From Monomorium pharaonis (taxonomy: Eukaryota > Arthropoda > Insecta > Hymenoptera > Formicidae), in the NCBI RefSeq assembly GCF_013373865.1, contig NC_050467.1, positions 29,472,996 to 29,536,995 on the forward strand: DNA of 64,000 nt, in the 5' to 3' direction. The notes beneath the pieces were generated by a model that was given only the letters and a program-made list of their open reading frames with translations, made no database searches and was not told where the DNA came from. The translations under genes and the position numbers were made by a program. Shown here in pieces: positions 9,926 to 21,260 of the stretch. How positions within the stretch are numbered: the stretch's first letter is position 1; the number at the start of each line of letters is the position of its first letter.

Positions 9926-12900
9926 TTACTGGTACGTAATATAAATGTTTTGGCCTCTCCCTATTTTTCCACGGCCTCTCTCACGGCCTCTCCTGCGGTT
10001 TTGCCCGCGGCCTCTTTTTTTGGAGTTCTTACCTCCGCGTTGCCAGCGAGGAGCTGTAAAAAAGAAAAAAACAAAACATTTATAAAATATTAATATTTTT
10101 TTTATCAAATTTAATTAAAAAGAGGCGAAAAAACCACTACAAGGTCTTGGCGTAGAATAAAATTGAAACATGTGTTATCTTAGCGTAAATTCAAAAAACA
10201 ATGTATTCTCTTAATCGACACATGATACGCATCTAATTAATATAATATACATACTATAGGTTTGCTTTTTACATGACAGACTGAAACGTCTACTTTATTT
10301 ATGTCACACTAAGATAATACACGTTTTCTACACTAATACCTTGTAGTGGCTCATTCGCCTCTTTCTAATTTAATTTTGATAACCTTAAAAGTTATTTTTA
10401 CTTACGTCTTGTATATTGCTGTGGCAATGGTAATAATGGTGATGGTGGTGGTGGTGGTGATGGTAGTGGGGCCGATGTCGACGCCGGCGATGGTAGTGGG
10501 GCCGATGTCGACGGCGATTGTATAACTCCCCACGGCCATATTCATGGGGCCTATGGATACCACATCGGCGGGGCTGACGCCGCCGCCGCCGTCGCCGTCG
10601 CCGTCGCCATCGGCGGTGGCGTCGGCGGTAACGGTATTGTTGATAGTAAGGCTGATGTCATCGGCGGCGGCGGTGGTGGTGGTAGGGCCGATGTCGACGG
10701 CGACTGCGACGATGGTGGGGCCGATGTCGACGGCGGCGATGGTAGTGGGGCCGACGTTGTCGGCGGCTGCGGTAGAGGGGCCGACGTCGTCGGCGCGGTC
10801 GGCAGCGGTGGTGGTGGTGGTGGCGGGGCCAATGCTGAGGGTCCTGCCCCGCCGCCGCCGTTGGCGGCATATTCGTTGTTTGTTGCATATGCAGCTTCTC
10901 TATTTCAGAAGTTGCATGTGCAATTATCTCGTCTTCGGACAAGTCTGTCTCCATCATTCTGAAAATAAATTTATTCTTTAGTTTAGTATTGTTACGTCCG
11001 GCAGACTCCACGATTTCCCTTCGTCAGAAAAACTAATAATTTACAAAAGAAATTCCGTTTCAACGGTCTCCGATAATTTTTTATGCATCTAGGATTAGTC
11101 TGTTAGAAACGTAATGACAAACATAGATGGACGAAACGACCAAGTAGATAATTCCGACTTTTTTTAAATATTGAGTCAACAAATAATAAATTCTGAAGAT
11201 AGAAATTCAAAAACAAACATTGGATCTAAGCAAAGTTTCACGTTTCCTCACAAAAAAATGAGCAATAAAGTATCTAAACATAAGCAAAAAATAAATAACC
11301 GTTTCCTCCATCTGCAACCTATACCGTAGCACGTCTAGCACGATAGAAAAAAATTATTTATCTCTTAAACCCAAAGGGAAGATAACCTACGCGATAGGTC
11401 GGATCTCTTCGATAAAATTGAAAGAATGTGGGAGGAAACAAAGAAACTTTTGACAGAGTACTCAACGTATGATTGGTCAAAGAGGAAAAACTATTTCTCC
11501 AATAAGAAAACTTAGAATTTACCCACCACACAATCCTGAAAAAGAATCCTACCAATTAGAATATTTGAACCACCTACATTTGGATCCTCCCCTTATAAGA
11601 CTCTATATATATATTACCAAATCTTGAAGACAGTCAAGAATAGTGATAGTCAGTATATATAATGTCGTGAGTGATAGTAACAGTCAGTAATGAGAGTAGC
11701 AGTAATAAGAGTTTAGCAGTCAGTAATAGATAGTCAGTAATAGTAATGGAGAGTAATAATCAGTTAGTTGAGAGTAGTTAGTTGTGAGTTCAGTTACGTT
11801 TAAAGTTTTAGAGTTACGTTTTTAGAGTTAGTTAGTCATCATGTGGAATCAGTGCGCAAGTAAACTTTAGTGCCGTTCCATCCGGTCAAGAAATCTATTC
11901 GATTCCGACAAATTTGTTCGAGAACCAACAATGAGTAAGTCACACAATTATAATTTCTTTTGTTTTTACGTTACTCATCTGCTCCCTTCCATTTTTAATT
12001 CTTTAGGTCACCCTCTTATTATTTATAAATAATTCCCTCAGACACGAACCTGAGCCTCCCGTGTGCGAATCTCAGATATCCCATCACCATACCACGACCC
12101 TGAAGAACCCTTGTGTGATCCTCAGATATCCCGTCACCATACCATGACCCTGAAGAACCCTTGTGTGATCCTCGAAACGTCCCCGCTCCTCCTATTTCTC
12201 TTACTTATTCCTAGATATGTTCCACCCCACTCTCTTCTACGTTATTCTTTATCCTCTTACAATTTCAAGCATCTATGTTTTCCCCATTTAACCATTTAAT
12301 AAACCTTTCGTCTATTTCTTTGCTCCGCGTTTACCGTTAATACTGTAGAATTAAAAAACAAAAAATCTCTTTGTTTCCCTTTCTCCGCCAACTATATACT
12401 TATTTAATATTTGTACAACTATATTCATACTCACTATGCATTTTAATTTCGATTATACCATTATTACAAATTGTCAAACCACGACTTCAGCGTTTATTTG
12501 TATTTTCTTTTATTTTTATTTTTATTTGTTATTAGAATAAATACTTTTGTTAATTTTATGTGAAACTTTATCATTTATTTTAATTAATAACGACCTCGTC
12601 TATCCCGAACAAAGACTGCATCTGGTCCGATCCCGAGTTAAAGCGATTCAATTCGTTGACTCGAAACTTGGACCGACGGACGTACGACTCGAAACGGGTT
12701 ATAGCGGCCCTATCGGCACGTTGACCTATATTTTTGAGTCATAAAAAGTGCGTTCGACCCGAGGCACATACCCTCTCTTAAACTGTGTGCCTACGGGAAT
12801 TCTACACGTTTTGTTACGTTCTTCCCTGCCTTAACCATTCTTCCCGAAATATCCTTCCTACCGAATAAAGAGTAAAATCCTATAAGGCTGGACGTAACAG

Positions 12901-12992
12901 TATCAATAGATATCTAAGGATGTGTATATTTCTTAAATATTTGTCATATTAACAATATGATGTACTTACATTACGTCTTCGTTAACCGCCAT
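9926..12992 (-). CDS. Candidate three-exon host gene with low-complexity middle
   Basis: Exon 1 (12992-12970) starts AAG-ATGGCGG and encodes MAVNEDV, ending in a GTAAGT donor. Exon 2 (10958-10406) follows a TTTTCAG acceptor, continues in frame with METDLSEDEIIAHATSEIEKL, enters a GC-rich repetitive stretch and ends in a GTAAGT donor. Exon 3 starts at 10053 after TTTTTTACAG and gives either an immediate stop or an Arg/Gly-rich basic tail ending at 9926, depending on frame. All three frames of the repetitive part are nearly free of stops, so the true frame is uncertain: the N-terminal frame stops near 10658, and a frame encoding repeated VDIGPTT runs through to the donor. A 1.9-kb solo LTR sits in intron 1 and a MITE in intron 2. 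No domain recognised. It may be a pseudogene. Confidence 0.4.
10102..10382. repeat. 281-bp MITE in intron 2 of the candidate gene
   Basis: Inverted termini of at least 70 bp: TTATCAAATTTAATTAAAAAG at the left (followed by AGGCG) pairs with the complement of CGCCTCTTTCTAATTTAAT and TTTGATAA at the right; ACCACTACAAGGT and GTGTTATCTTAG are also repeated inverted. Non-coding and not related to the 120-bp family. Confidence 0.7.
10440..10860. repeat. GC-rich minisatellite
   Basis: Irregular repeats built from GGCGATGGTAGTGGGGCC and GATGTCGACGGC units mixed with GGT and GCC triplets. On the minus strand they encode Pro/Ser/Thr/Ala-, His/Arg- or VDIGPTT-rich peptides depending on frame. They form most of exon 2 of the candidate gene and are prone to length change. 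Confidence 0.7.
10990..12899 (+). mobile_element. Solo LTR, 1.9 kb
   Basis: Begins TGTTACGTCC and ends GGACGTAACA, a 10-bp terminal inverted repeat, and is flanked by GTAT at 10986-10989 and 12900-12903, a 4-bp target duplication typical of Ty3/gypsy integration. A TATA tract lies at 11602-11614 and AATAAA signals follow downstream, so it reads plus. Positions 12071-12170 are a 50-bp unit repeated twice. No gag or pol remains, so it probably arose by LTR-LTR recombination. It sits inside intron 1 of the minus-strand candidate gene. Confidence 0.75.
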
Positions 12993-13548
12993 CTTTTCAC
13001 TTCTTGGGGCCCGGCCCGCCCGGCCAGGGTTACCAGATGAAAACTTAAAATTTCTCCACTCACAGCTTAGAAAATTCTCTACTTTTCCTTACGGTTCGAA
13101 AACTAAAAATTCCCCACTTTTTTAAAAAAATTTCCTACCTATTTCAAAATGTTTAAAAATAAAGAAGACTGTGATTGGTTAATGTAATTAACACACTGTA
13201 CAGATGATAAAATATGTTTATTAAAAAAAAACAATTAACAAATGTTAAATTTTTCTTAGACAATAGATATAATTACAAATAATTAACAAAATGTTAAATT
13301 TTTTTTAAACAATAGATATAATTATAACATTAAAAAAAAAATAAAAAACACCATTTCCTTAAAATTATTTGAACTAAAGATTCACATTTTTAATTTTTAA
13401 AAGTAAATAAGAAATAATACGAAAATTAAAAAAATAAAAAGATATTACAGGAACACTAGTTGCAGTTAAATAAACAACATGGCTGCATAAAAGTATGTCT
13501 ATATAATCATACTATTTGTATTATAGTAAATAATGAAAAATATAATAT

Positions 13549-13741
13549 TGTGGGATGCGGCGTCTAGATGTAGTTCGCGGCTAGTTAATAAGTTAAGTCA
13601 GCACCGTGGGAGGGCGCTAAAAAAAGGCGGAAGACACGCGCGGCGTAAAAGAGGAGAGTGGAGTTGAGTGATGGCGGCGGCGGCATGAGCGAGCGACACG
13701 ACACACGCCGAAAAAGTGCGAAGAAAGATTAAGATCCTACA
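13549..13741 (+). repeat. 5' LTR of the young gypsy element
   Basis: 193 bp, TG...CA ends, one mismatch to the 3' LTR at 19070-19262. Confidence 0.92.
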
Positions 13742-13789
13742 AAATTGGAGGCTCAGCCGGGATCACGGATCAAGAAAACAAGCGGAAGA

Positions 13790-14180
13790 CGAAAGGATGT
13801 CGAGACAGTAAGACGAAAGGACGCTAAGACGAAAGAACGCCGAGACGAGAAGACGAAAAGACGCCAAGACGAGAAGACGAAAGGACGCCGAGACGAGAAG
13901 ACGAAAGAACGCCGAGACGAGAAGACGAAAAGACGCCAAGACGAGAAGACGAAAGGACGCCGAGACGAGAAGACGAAAGGACGCCGAGACGAGAAGACGA
14001 AAGAAGCTGAGAGGAGAAGACGAAAGGACGCCGAGACGTAAACAGAGACGAAGGAACGCGAGGATAGGAGGGCGAGAAGACGCCGGGACGCAGAGACCGG
14101 AAGACGAAAAGACGTTAGAGGGAGAAGACGAAAAGACGTTAGAGAGAGAGGACGAAAGGACGTTAGAAGAGAGGACGAAG
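13790..14180 (+). repeat. 24-bp tandem repeat in the gypsy leader
   Basis: The leader between the primer site and gag-pol is built of variants of GAGAAGACGAAAGGACGCCG followed by AGAC, about a dozen copies, decaying into related purine-rich units to about 14180. The open frames through it are Lys/Arg/Glu repeats caused by the repeat, not a gene. Its position suggests a packaging or translation leader role, which is inference. Confidence 0.8.
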
Positions 14181-14416
14181 AGACACGGAAAGGAGAGAAC
14201 GAAAGACGCTGCGAGCAACGAGCGAACATCACGAGACGATATCGTCAAGGAAAAGCCGGAAAACGTGATAGTGAAAGTGAAAGTGAAAGTGACCGCCATT
14301 GCGCAGTATCGCGTGCAAGCACCGCGCAAAGTTGGGTTTCGTCGCCATATTCCAGGATAGCCAACATCTACGAATCGCAGTGAATACCCACACGCCACAT
14401 TGCGCGACAGCCATTA

Positions 14417-17400
14417 TTGGTCGAGCGCCTTCAGGCAAGCACCGCTATTGGTCGAGGGTCTTCAGGTGAGTCCACAGCGATCTCAAAGATGGAAAACCTC
14501 GCGCAAATAGAGTCGATAAGACAGAAAATAAAGACGGCGTCAGCGGCTGCGGTGAGAGCGCTACATAAATTCATTTTTGAGGAAGATGGGGATAGAGGAA
14601 ATCGGAAACGACTTAGAAATTTCCAGGGCTTCGCGTTTCGAGAAGAGACCCCGGAATATGTAAACAAGCTCGAATACGCGCGACGTCTGACGATTGGCGA
14701 TTTAATATCTTGCTGCAATCTTTTAGGATTGGAATACGATGGCGGTAAGGAGGAATTAATAAGCCGAATCTGCAAAGGGCTACTCGATATAAATTCGTTA
14801 GTGCCCGGACACAACCCGGAAGACACAGATGACGGAGACGAGGAAGCGGACAAAGAACCGAGCGCTGGACTGGACGAAGAAGAACACGGGGAAAACGGCG
14901 AGGAAATACAGAGCGAAAACGAAAGTGAGGTCAGAGCTGTCAGATCCCATATGAAGTTTTCTATGAGTTACAAGGACGTAGAAGCTTCTGTAAGACAATT
15001 TAGCGGCAAGGAAGCATACCCGGTGGAAAGATGGATAGCAGACTTCGAGGAGACGGCTGCCTTGTTCAAATGGACAGAACTTCAAAAACTGATATTCGCC
15101 AAAAGATCACTAACAGGACTGGCTAAGATGCTTGTAGAGAGTGAAGGAGTGATTAAGACATGGAGGAAATTAAAAACAGTTTTAGAAGATGAATTCGCTG
15201 ACAAAATCAGTGGCGCCCAGTTGCATGAAATGTTGGCTAAACGGAAGCTGAAAAGGGAGGAAACAGTACAAGAATATTACTTAGCGATGAAGGAACTAGC
15301 GTCACGTGGAAGAATAGATCAAGAGTCGCTTATTCAATACGTAATAGACGGCATACAGGATGACACGAATAATAAGTTGATGTTATATGGAGCCAAGAAA
15401 TTGGAGGATTTGAAAGAAAAGCTCAAGGTATATGAAACTGTTCGCAGAAAAAATCTAGAGAAGAATAGAAGCAGCCACGGGAAGAGTGAACCTGAGAGGA
15501 AGAAAGAAGCCTGGAAGAAGCCAATGTCAACGAAGAAGACGGAAAGCAAAGACCTGGAAGCAGAGACAAGGTGCTTTAATTGCGGTGCTAAAGGACACAA
15601 GTCGAGAGATTGTAAAGACAAGGAACTCGGTAAGAAGTGTTTTAAATGTCAAAAGTTCGGACATACAGCCAATCAGTGCGGTTCGGTGGAAGGAAACAAA
15701 GTAGATAAGAAGCAAACGACGGTAAATATTATTGCATCGACGGTGACGAACAGGATGTTAAAAGAAATAACGGTAGACGGTACGTGTTTCAATGCTTTAG
15801 TCGATACGGGTAGCCAAGTTACTGTCATAAGTCAAGACGCTTATAACATGATCGGTCCGCGTAAATTACTAGATGTTACGATTTATTTAAGAGGTTTTGG
15901 GAAAAATGATGTCAAATCGTTAGGCTGTTTCCAAGCTGTTATAAACGTTGATAGTGAAGAATTCCCTTGCACTATCCACGTAGTTCCGACTGAAGCAATG
16001 AACAATAACGTCATAATTGGTAACAATATTCTAAGTATGGCCGAGGTAATTATCAAAGCGGATAACATAACGTTTCGTAAGGCATTGCCGAGCATGTTCT
16101 TAACTGAAATTCGTGCGATAGATGAGCAAAAGATAGACGTAGAGAGCGTGTCAAACCCAAAAGTGCGCGAAGAGGTTAAAGCGTTAGTGTCGGCATATCA
16201 ACCCAACAAATGTAAGACAACAAACGTCGACATGCGCATTGTTCTTAAGGAAGATAAACCCGTTTTTCATAAGCCGCGTCGTCTACCCGAAACAGAAAGA
16301 AAAATTGTTGAAAAGCAACTAGAAGACTGGCTCCGCGAAGAAATAATAGAACCATGTACCTCTGAGTATGCGAGTCCGGTAGTTGTAGTGAAGAAAAAAG
16401 ACGGCTCGTCACGCGTGTGTATAGATTACCGGAAATTAAATCGAATAATGGAAAAAGATGGGCACCCGTTGCCATTAATCGAGGATATATTAGATAAGCT
16501 AGAGAACGCCCGCGTTTTTAGCACACTAGATCTGCGAAACGGATTCTTTCATGTAAATGTCGAAGAACAAAGCCGTAAATATACCGCGTTTGTTACCGCT
16601 AGTGGCCAGTATCAATTCCGAAGAGTTCCTTTTGGATTATGTAATTCCCCAAGAGTTTTCCAAAGATTCATTAACGCAGCTTTCTGGGAACTTATTAAGC
16701 AAAATACGGTGTTGCTTTACCTGGACGATTTGGTGATACCTGCGGCGAACGAGCAAGAAGCTCTAGAACGCCTACGCACGGTATTAAAGACGGCTAGCGA
16801 TTTCGGATTACAGATAAATGTCAAAAAATGTCAATTTCTTAAAAAGACTATCGACTTTTTAGGTCACGTAGTGGAAGAAGGTAAAATCTATCCCTCGTTA
16901 GAAAAAAGTAAAGCCGTATTTGCTTATCCGGAACCGACGAATTTGAAAGACGTTCAGGCATTCCTGGGATTAACAGGATATTTCCGAAAATTTATTCCCA
17001 TGTACTCAATTATTGCGAAACCTCTTAGCGACCTTTTGAGAAAGGATCAGCCATATATCTTTGATGACGTCGCGAGGAATGCTTTTCAACAATTAAAAGT
17101 AGCGTTATCACAAAAGCCGGTGTTAAAGATTTATCACCCGAACCATGCGACGGAATTGCATGCAGACGCGAGCATTGACGGATACGGAGCGGTTTTGATG
17201 CAACGATCGTCGGAAGATAGCAACTTGCATCCGGTATATTATATGAGTAAAAAGACCACACGCGAAGAGCGGAACTACTCCAGCTACGAACTGGAAGCGC
17301 TAGCTATAGTACAAGCCGTAAAGAAATTTAGAGTATACTTATTAGGTATCAAATTTAAAATACTAACCGATTGTTCTGCGTTTCAACGCACCATGAGTAA

Positions 17401-18757
17401 AAAAGAACTAAGTAGCCGTATTGCTAGGTGGGCATTACTGTTGGAGGACTACGATTATACCATCGAGCATAGGCCAGGCGTACGGATGAAACACGTAGAC
17501 GCGCTAAGTAGGCACCCAGTAATGACCGTATCAGCGTGTTCCATTTCGCCGCAGATAAGAAGGCAACAAGAGGGCGATAGCGAGATTAGAGCAATAGTAG
17601 AAGTTCTAAAAAATGGACCTTATGATACTTATCACATGCGAGGAGATCTTCTTTACAAATTTGAAGAAGGCAGAGACCTATTGGTAGTTCCTAAATCGAT
17701 AGAATTAGACGTCATTCAAGCCGTGCATGACAAGGGTCATTTGTCTACTAAGAGAACGGAGGCGGTTATCCAACGAGAATATTACATTCCTAATCTAAAG
17801 AATAAAGTCGAAAACTATATCGCGTCGTGTGTGCCATGCATATTAGTCAACCGGAAAGAGGGTAAACAAGAGGGTTTTTTGCATGCTATACCAAAGCCCG
17901 ACATTCCGTTACATACCTATCATGCCGATCACTTAGGACCGTTAGACACTACTAGTAAAAGTTACAATCATATATTGGCCCTTATAGATAGTTTTACAAA
18001 GTTTGTTTGGTTGTACCCTACGAAGAGTACGAGTACTAAAGAAGTTGTCAGCAAATTAGAGTTGCAGAAGCAGGTCTTTGGAAACCCAGTACAAATAGTG
18101 ACGGACAGAGGTACCGCGTTTACCTCCCAGGAATTCAATGACTACTGTCAGACAGAGGGGATCAAACACTTAACCATAACGACGGGATTACCTAGGGCTA
18201 ATGGCCAAGTGGAGCGGTTAAATCGCACTATCATACCGATTCTTGCTAAACTAACAATTGATGACCCCACAAAGTGGTATCGACATATAGGGAAGCTACA
18301 GCGTATACTAAACTCGACTTATCACCGCAGTATCAATTCAACGCCTTTTAAGCTATTATACGGAGTAGACATGCGCGACAGTGACGATCTAAAACTACGC
18401 GAATTGCTCGAGCAAGAATATCAGAAACAGTTTGAGGTAGAGCGAAACCAATCTAGAGTTAAAGCAAAGGAGCAAATCTTAAAAGTTCAAAGCGAGAACC
18501 GTAAAACATATAACCTTAGGCGCAAGACACCGACTAAATACGAAGTAGGCGACTGGGTTGCAATAAAGCGAACACAGGTAAGACCGGGCAGGAAACTGCG
18601 CGCGAAATATTTAGGTCCTTATACTATTGAAAGAGTTAAATCCAACGATACGTATGATGTTAAACGAGTAGGTGAGCATGTCGGACCAATACGCACGTCC
18701 ACCTGCGCCGAATACATCAAGCCATGGAGTAAGAGAGATGTAAATAGAGAGAAATGA
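14417..18757 (+). CDS. Gypsy gag-pol polyprotein, intact
   Basis: One 1446-codon frame; the likely start is either the first ATG or MENLAQIE at 14489. In order: a gag region; two CCHC knuckles (CFNCGAKGHKSRDC about residue 386, CFKCQKFGHTANQC about 408); an aspartic protease motif ALVDTGSQ (about 460); reverse transcriptase with YLDDL (about 768); RNase H starting HADASIDGYG (about 915); integrase with an HHCC zinc site (about 1104-1143), then catalytic D (ADHLGP, about 1170), D (TDRGTAF, about 1229) and E (NGQVERLNR, about 1262); and a GPY/F-type tail (KYLGPYTIERV, about 1394). All catalytic residues are present. There is no env-like ORF. A CAG-GTGAGT match to a splice donor lies at 14463-14470, just ahead of MENLAQIE. 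Confidence 0.95.
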   Translation: MVERLQASTAIGRGSSGESTAISKMENLAQIESIRQKIKTASAAAVRALHKFIFEEDGDRGNRKRLRNFQGFAFREETPEYVNKLEYARRLTIGDLISCCNLLGLEYDGGKEELISRICKGLLDINSLVPGHNPEDTDDGDEEADKEPSAGLDEEEHGENGEEIQSENESEVRAVRSHMKFSMSYKDVEASVRQFSGKEAYPVERWIADFEETAALFKWTELQKLIFAKRSLTGLAKMLVESEGVIKTWRKLKTVLEDEFADKISGAQLHEMLAKRKLKREETVQEYYLAMKELASRGRIDQESLIQYVIDGIQDDTNNKLMLYGAKKLEDLKEKLKVYETVRRKNLEKNRSSHGKSEPERKKEAWKKPMSTKKTESKDLEAETRCFNCGAKGHKSRDCKDKELGKKCFKCQKFGHTANQCGSVEGNKVDKKQTTVNIIASTVTNRMLKEITVDGTCFNALVDTGSQVTVISQDAYNMIGPRKLLDVTIYLRGFGKNDVKSLGCFQAVINVDSEEFPCTIHVVPTEAMNNNVIIGNNILSMAEVIIKADNITFRKALPSMFLTEIRAIDEQKIDVESVSNPKVREEVKALVSAYQPNKCKTTNVDMRIVLKEDKPVFHKPRRLPETERKIVEKQLEDWLREEIIEPCTSEYASPVVVVKKKDGSSRVCIDYRKLNRIMEKDGHPLPLIEDILDKLENARVFSTLDLRNGFFHVNVEEQSRKYTAFVTASGQYQFRRVPFGLCNSPRVFQRFINAAFWELIKQNTVLLYLDDLVIPAANEQEALERLRTVLKTASDFGLQINVKKCQFLKKTIDFLGHVVEEGKIYPSLEKSKAVFAYPEPTNLKDVQAFLGLTGYFRKFIPMYSIIAKPLSDLLRKDQPYIFDDVARNAFQQLKVALSQKPVLKIYHPNHATELHADASIDGYGAVLMQRSSEDSNLHPVYYMSKKTTREERNYSSYELEALAIVQAVKKFRVYLLGIKFKILTDCSAFQRTMSKKELSSRIARWALLLEDYDYTIEHRPGVRMKHVDALSRHPVMTVSACSISPQIRRQQEGDSEIRAIVEVLKNGPYDTYHMRGDLLYKFEEGRDLLVVPKSIELDVIQAVHDKGHLSTKRTEAVIQREYYIPNLKNKVENYIASCVPCILVNRKEGKQEGFLHAIPKPDIPLHTYHADHLGPLDTTSKSYNHILALIDSFTKFVWLYPTKSTSTKEVVSKLELQKQVFGNPVQIVTDRGTAFTSQEFNDYCQTEGIKHLTITTGLPRANGQVERLNRTIIPILAKLTIDDPTKWYRHIGKLQRILNSTYHRSINSTPFKLLYGVDMRDSDDLKLRELLEQEYQKQFEVERNQSRVKAKEQILKVQSENRKTYNLRRKTPTKYEVGDWVAIKRTQVRPGRKLRAKYLGPYTIERVKSNDTYDVKRVGEHVGPIRTSTCAEYIKPWSKRDVNREK

Positions 18758-19069
18758 ACGTCCCGCATACTCGGAAGCGGTCACGATTCTATTTGTGTGG
18801 TTGTTGTTAACTGCGTGCGATAGTTTACATTAGTTTATATTATATTAGTTAAGTCATGTATCTATGTTAAAATTACTAAGTTTCATACGACTGTTACGTA
18901 AAGTAAATAAGACAAAGTTTCTTTAGTGTTAAGTGTAAAAAAAAAAAAAAAAAATTAAACGGTTTATTTCGAGCTAAGTGAACAATAAGGTTGTTAACTA
19001 GTTGTTTTGGATAATTAAGGGTTACCACACTCTTTCATCCGGGACGGATGATTACGCAGAATGGCCGAA

Positions 19070-19262
19070 TGTGGGATGCGGCGTCTAGATGTAGTTCGCG
19101 GCTAGTTAATAAGTTAAGTCAGCGCCGTGGGAGGGCGCTAAAAAAAGGCGGAAGACACGCGCGGCGTAAAAGAGGAGAGTGGAGTTGAGTGATGGCGGCG
19201 GCGGCATGAGCGAGCGACACGACACACGCCGAAAAAGTGCGAAGAAAGATTAAGATCCTACA
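19070..19262 (+). repeat. 3' LTR of the young gypsy element
   Basis: Mate of 13549-13741, ending in CCTACA at the ATAT target duplication. Confidence 0.92.
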
Positions 19263-19282
19263 ATATTATCAAGACCTTGGCT

Positions 19283-21260
19283 TTATGATTTTTTTCTGTA
19301 CATGTCAGCATTATGTTTGTCAATCATATCATTATTAATTTTAATGTTAAAACAATTTGTTTTCTGTCTTGCTAATAAATTTTTTGTTCTTAAAATACCA
19401 CTTAATGTATGAGGATTTAATTTGTTCCTGATCTTGGTTTTATTTAAGTTAACTACGCTGAATATTCTTTCAACAGTCGCACTACTGTGAGGCAAACAGA
19501 AAATATAAGCAACAATTTTATTAATAGATGGGTAGGCTTCTTCTCCATTGCCGAGTTCAATTTTTTTAACTTGGTTCCAGAATTCTAACGGAGGTTTACT
19601 GTAATCTAAATCTGTATTGCTTCTTAAAGCCAGCCACTCTCTATCAACACAATTAATGTCTAAGTTTAACATTTTCTCTAAATGTATTGCTGCAGAAGAA
19701 ATTGATAAAATCTCTACAATTTTATTTGGATTTAAAAATGAAATATTTTTTAATAATTGACAATTTTCTGATGAAAAAGGAAATCTATTATAGATTTGAG
19801 ATGCTAACAACATAAAAATTAAGGCATTTTGTTCGAAAAGCAAAGAGTTGAGTCTCTGGCATAATAAAATTAATATTACCGATTATAGCATTGCATCTAG
19901 CTCCTAGGTTTACTTTTTTTAAGGGTAAAAAATGTTCCGGATTTCTAAATTGAATTTTTTCTACAATTTCTTTTTTTAAATATTCAGGTTTTACGTAACA
20001 ACTTAAAATACTACGATAAGTTTCTTCCATTTTATTAAATAATAAAAATATTTTTAGCTCTTCAGATTGAAATTCTATATTTAGTCGAGTAATAAAAGGA
20101 AGTAATAAAAGGAAGACACCAATATAAAAAGTGTAAATACATATTGCATTCTTGTTTTCGTATTTTTTCAAAAATTGCTTTGGCTTTTTCATCAGAAGAG
20201 CTTTTTTTTCAAAATACGCAAACAGTACGTCGTATTGATAATGTCGTAAAGATAACCATCGAGTAGATGATAGTTTTAACAATTTATGAGGTTTTATATC
20301 AAGAATATTTTGAAAATTTTTAAATTCTTTTTGCCTCTTAAAGCTATATTGAAAATATGTGTACACCTCTCTTACTAAATTTTCAACATAATCTGGTAAC
20401 TTTTTACAGGCGTAAGAAGCTACTAAAGCTAACGAGTAACAAATACATTTCATTATAAAAATATGCGGAATATCTTTCTTAATCAAGCTCTGAAAAGAGT
20501 TATGAATTCCCATCATGGTATTAGCCCTATCTGCGGCAAAACCAACTGCATTCTGTTTATAAGGTATAACTTCGGTTTCAAAATAAGATGTAAACAATTT
20601 ATATAAACCTTGAGCTGTTCCGTTTTTAACTTCTAATAGGGTAAGAAATCAGAGGTGTCAGTTGATTCATCAATAATCACACTAAAAAAATTGTTTCTCA
20701 TCTTTTGAATCAAATCTTGTTTTGCTTGCAGCCCCAAAACATTACTAATAATTGCAGAACATTTAGTTCTATCACATGATATTTTTTTTATAACTTTTGT
20801 ATCAGGTGGAATACTTTTAATAAGATCGCTCAAATGATCGGAAACATTAAACGGGATATTATGCTTAGCGACAAAAGCAGCAATTTTTATTTCTATTTCT
20901 TTAGCTAATTTTTCGGTGCTTTGATAATTTATTACCTTAGGAAAACTGAATATACTAGGTGTTTTTTTTAACAGAATTTAAGTTGGCTTGATGTTTTTTA
21001 CTTTCATTGTGTTTCTTTATTGCCGAAAGTCCCCCTTTGCAATCATCTTCACATGCTTTGCAATAAAAAAATAAGGGTCCTTTATTACTTTTGCTTATCC
21101 AGGTTTTGAAGGCTGGATTATTTTCCCAAGCGTTTCGGTATTTTTGGTCCCTGTAAGATATTTTTGATTTTTTTGCTTGTGAAGAGTCAGAGTCGCCAGA
21201 CATAGAAGGACCTTTCTCACCGACATTTCTAGCTTCTTCTTCTATTTCATCGGAAGACAT
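19283..21260 (-). pseudogene. hAT transposase, frameshifted
   Basis: Reading starts at 21260. The N-terminal piece (21260-20955) has a zinc finger of BED/TTF type (FYCKACEDDC...H...KKHQ). An A-run near 20955 shifts the frame into a stretch with AKHNIPFNVSDHL and FFSVIIDESTDTSD, whose Asp is the expected first catalytic residue. A stop near 20633 and another shift follow, then a long frame (20597-19788) with the middle helical domain, and a last frame (19843-19283) with the hAT dimerisation signature SSATVERIFSVVNLNKTKIR. Domain order and length fit hAT transposases, which cut and paste the element in the nucleus. At least three frame breaks make it inactive. The young gypsy inserted just past its 3' end. 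Confidence 0.85.

Larger units (their letters stand above)
13549..19262 (+). mobile_element. Young, full-length Ty3/gypsy retrotransposon
   Basis: The two 193-bp LTRs (13549-13741 and 19070-19262) start TGTGGGATGCGGCG and end AAGATCCTACA and differ at only one base that I can find (CAGCACCG versus CAGCGCCG). ATAT stands at 13545-13548 and 19263-19266 as a 4-bp target duplication. A primer-site-like TGGAGGCTCAGCCGGGAT follows the 5' LTR. The single gag-pol ORF is uninterrupted. All this points to a recent insertion into an old hAT, possibly still mobile. No classical polypurine tract is obvious before the 3' LTR; the purine-rich poly-A at 18938 is too far upstream. Confidence 0.93.

Noticed and set aside
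10544..10981. Plus-strand 145-codon ORF
   Set aside because: It is the antisense of the minisatellite exon; no codon character of its own.
13745..14398. Lys/Arg-rich plus frame and Ser/Phe/Arg-rich minus frames in the gypsy leader
   Set aside because: All are translations of the 24-bp tandem repeat.
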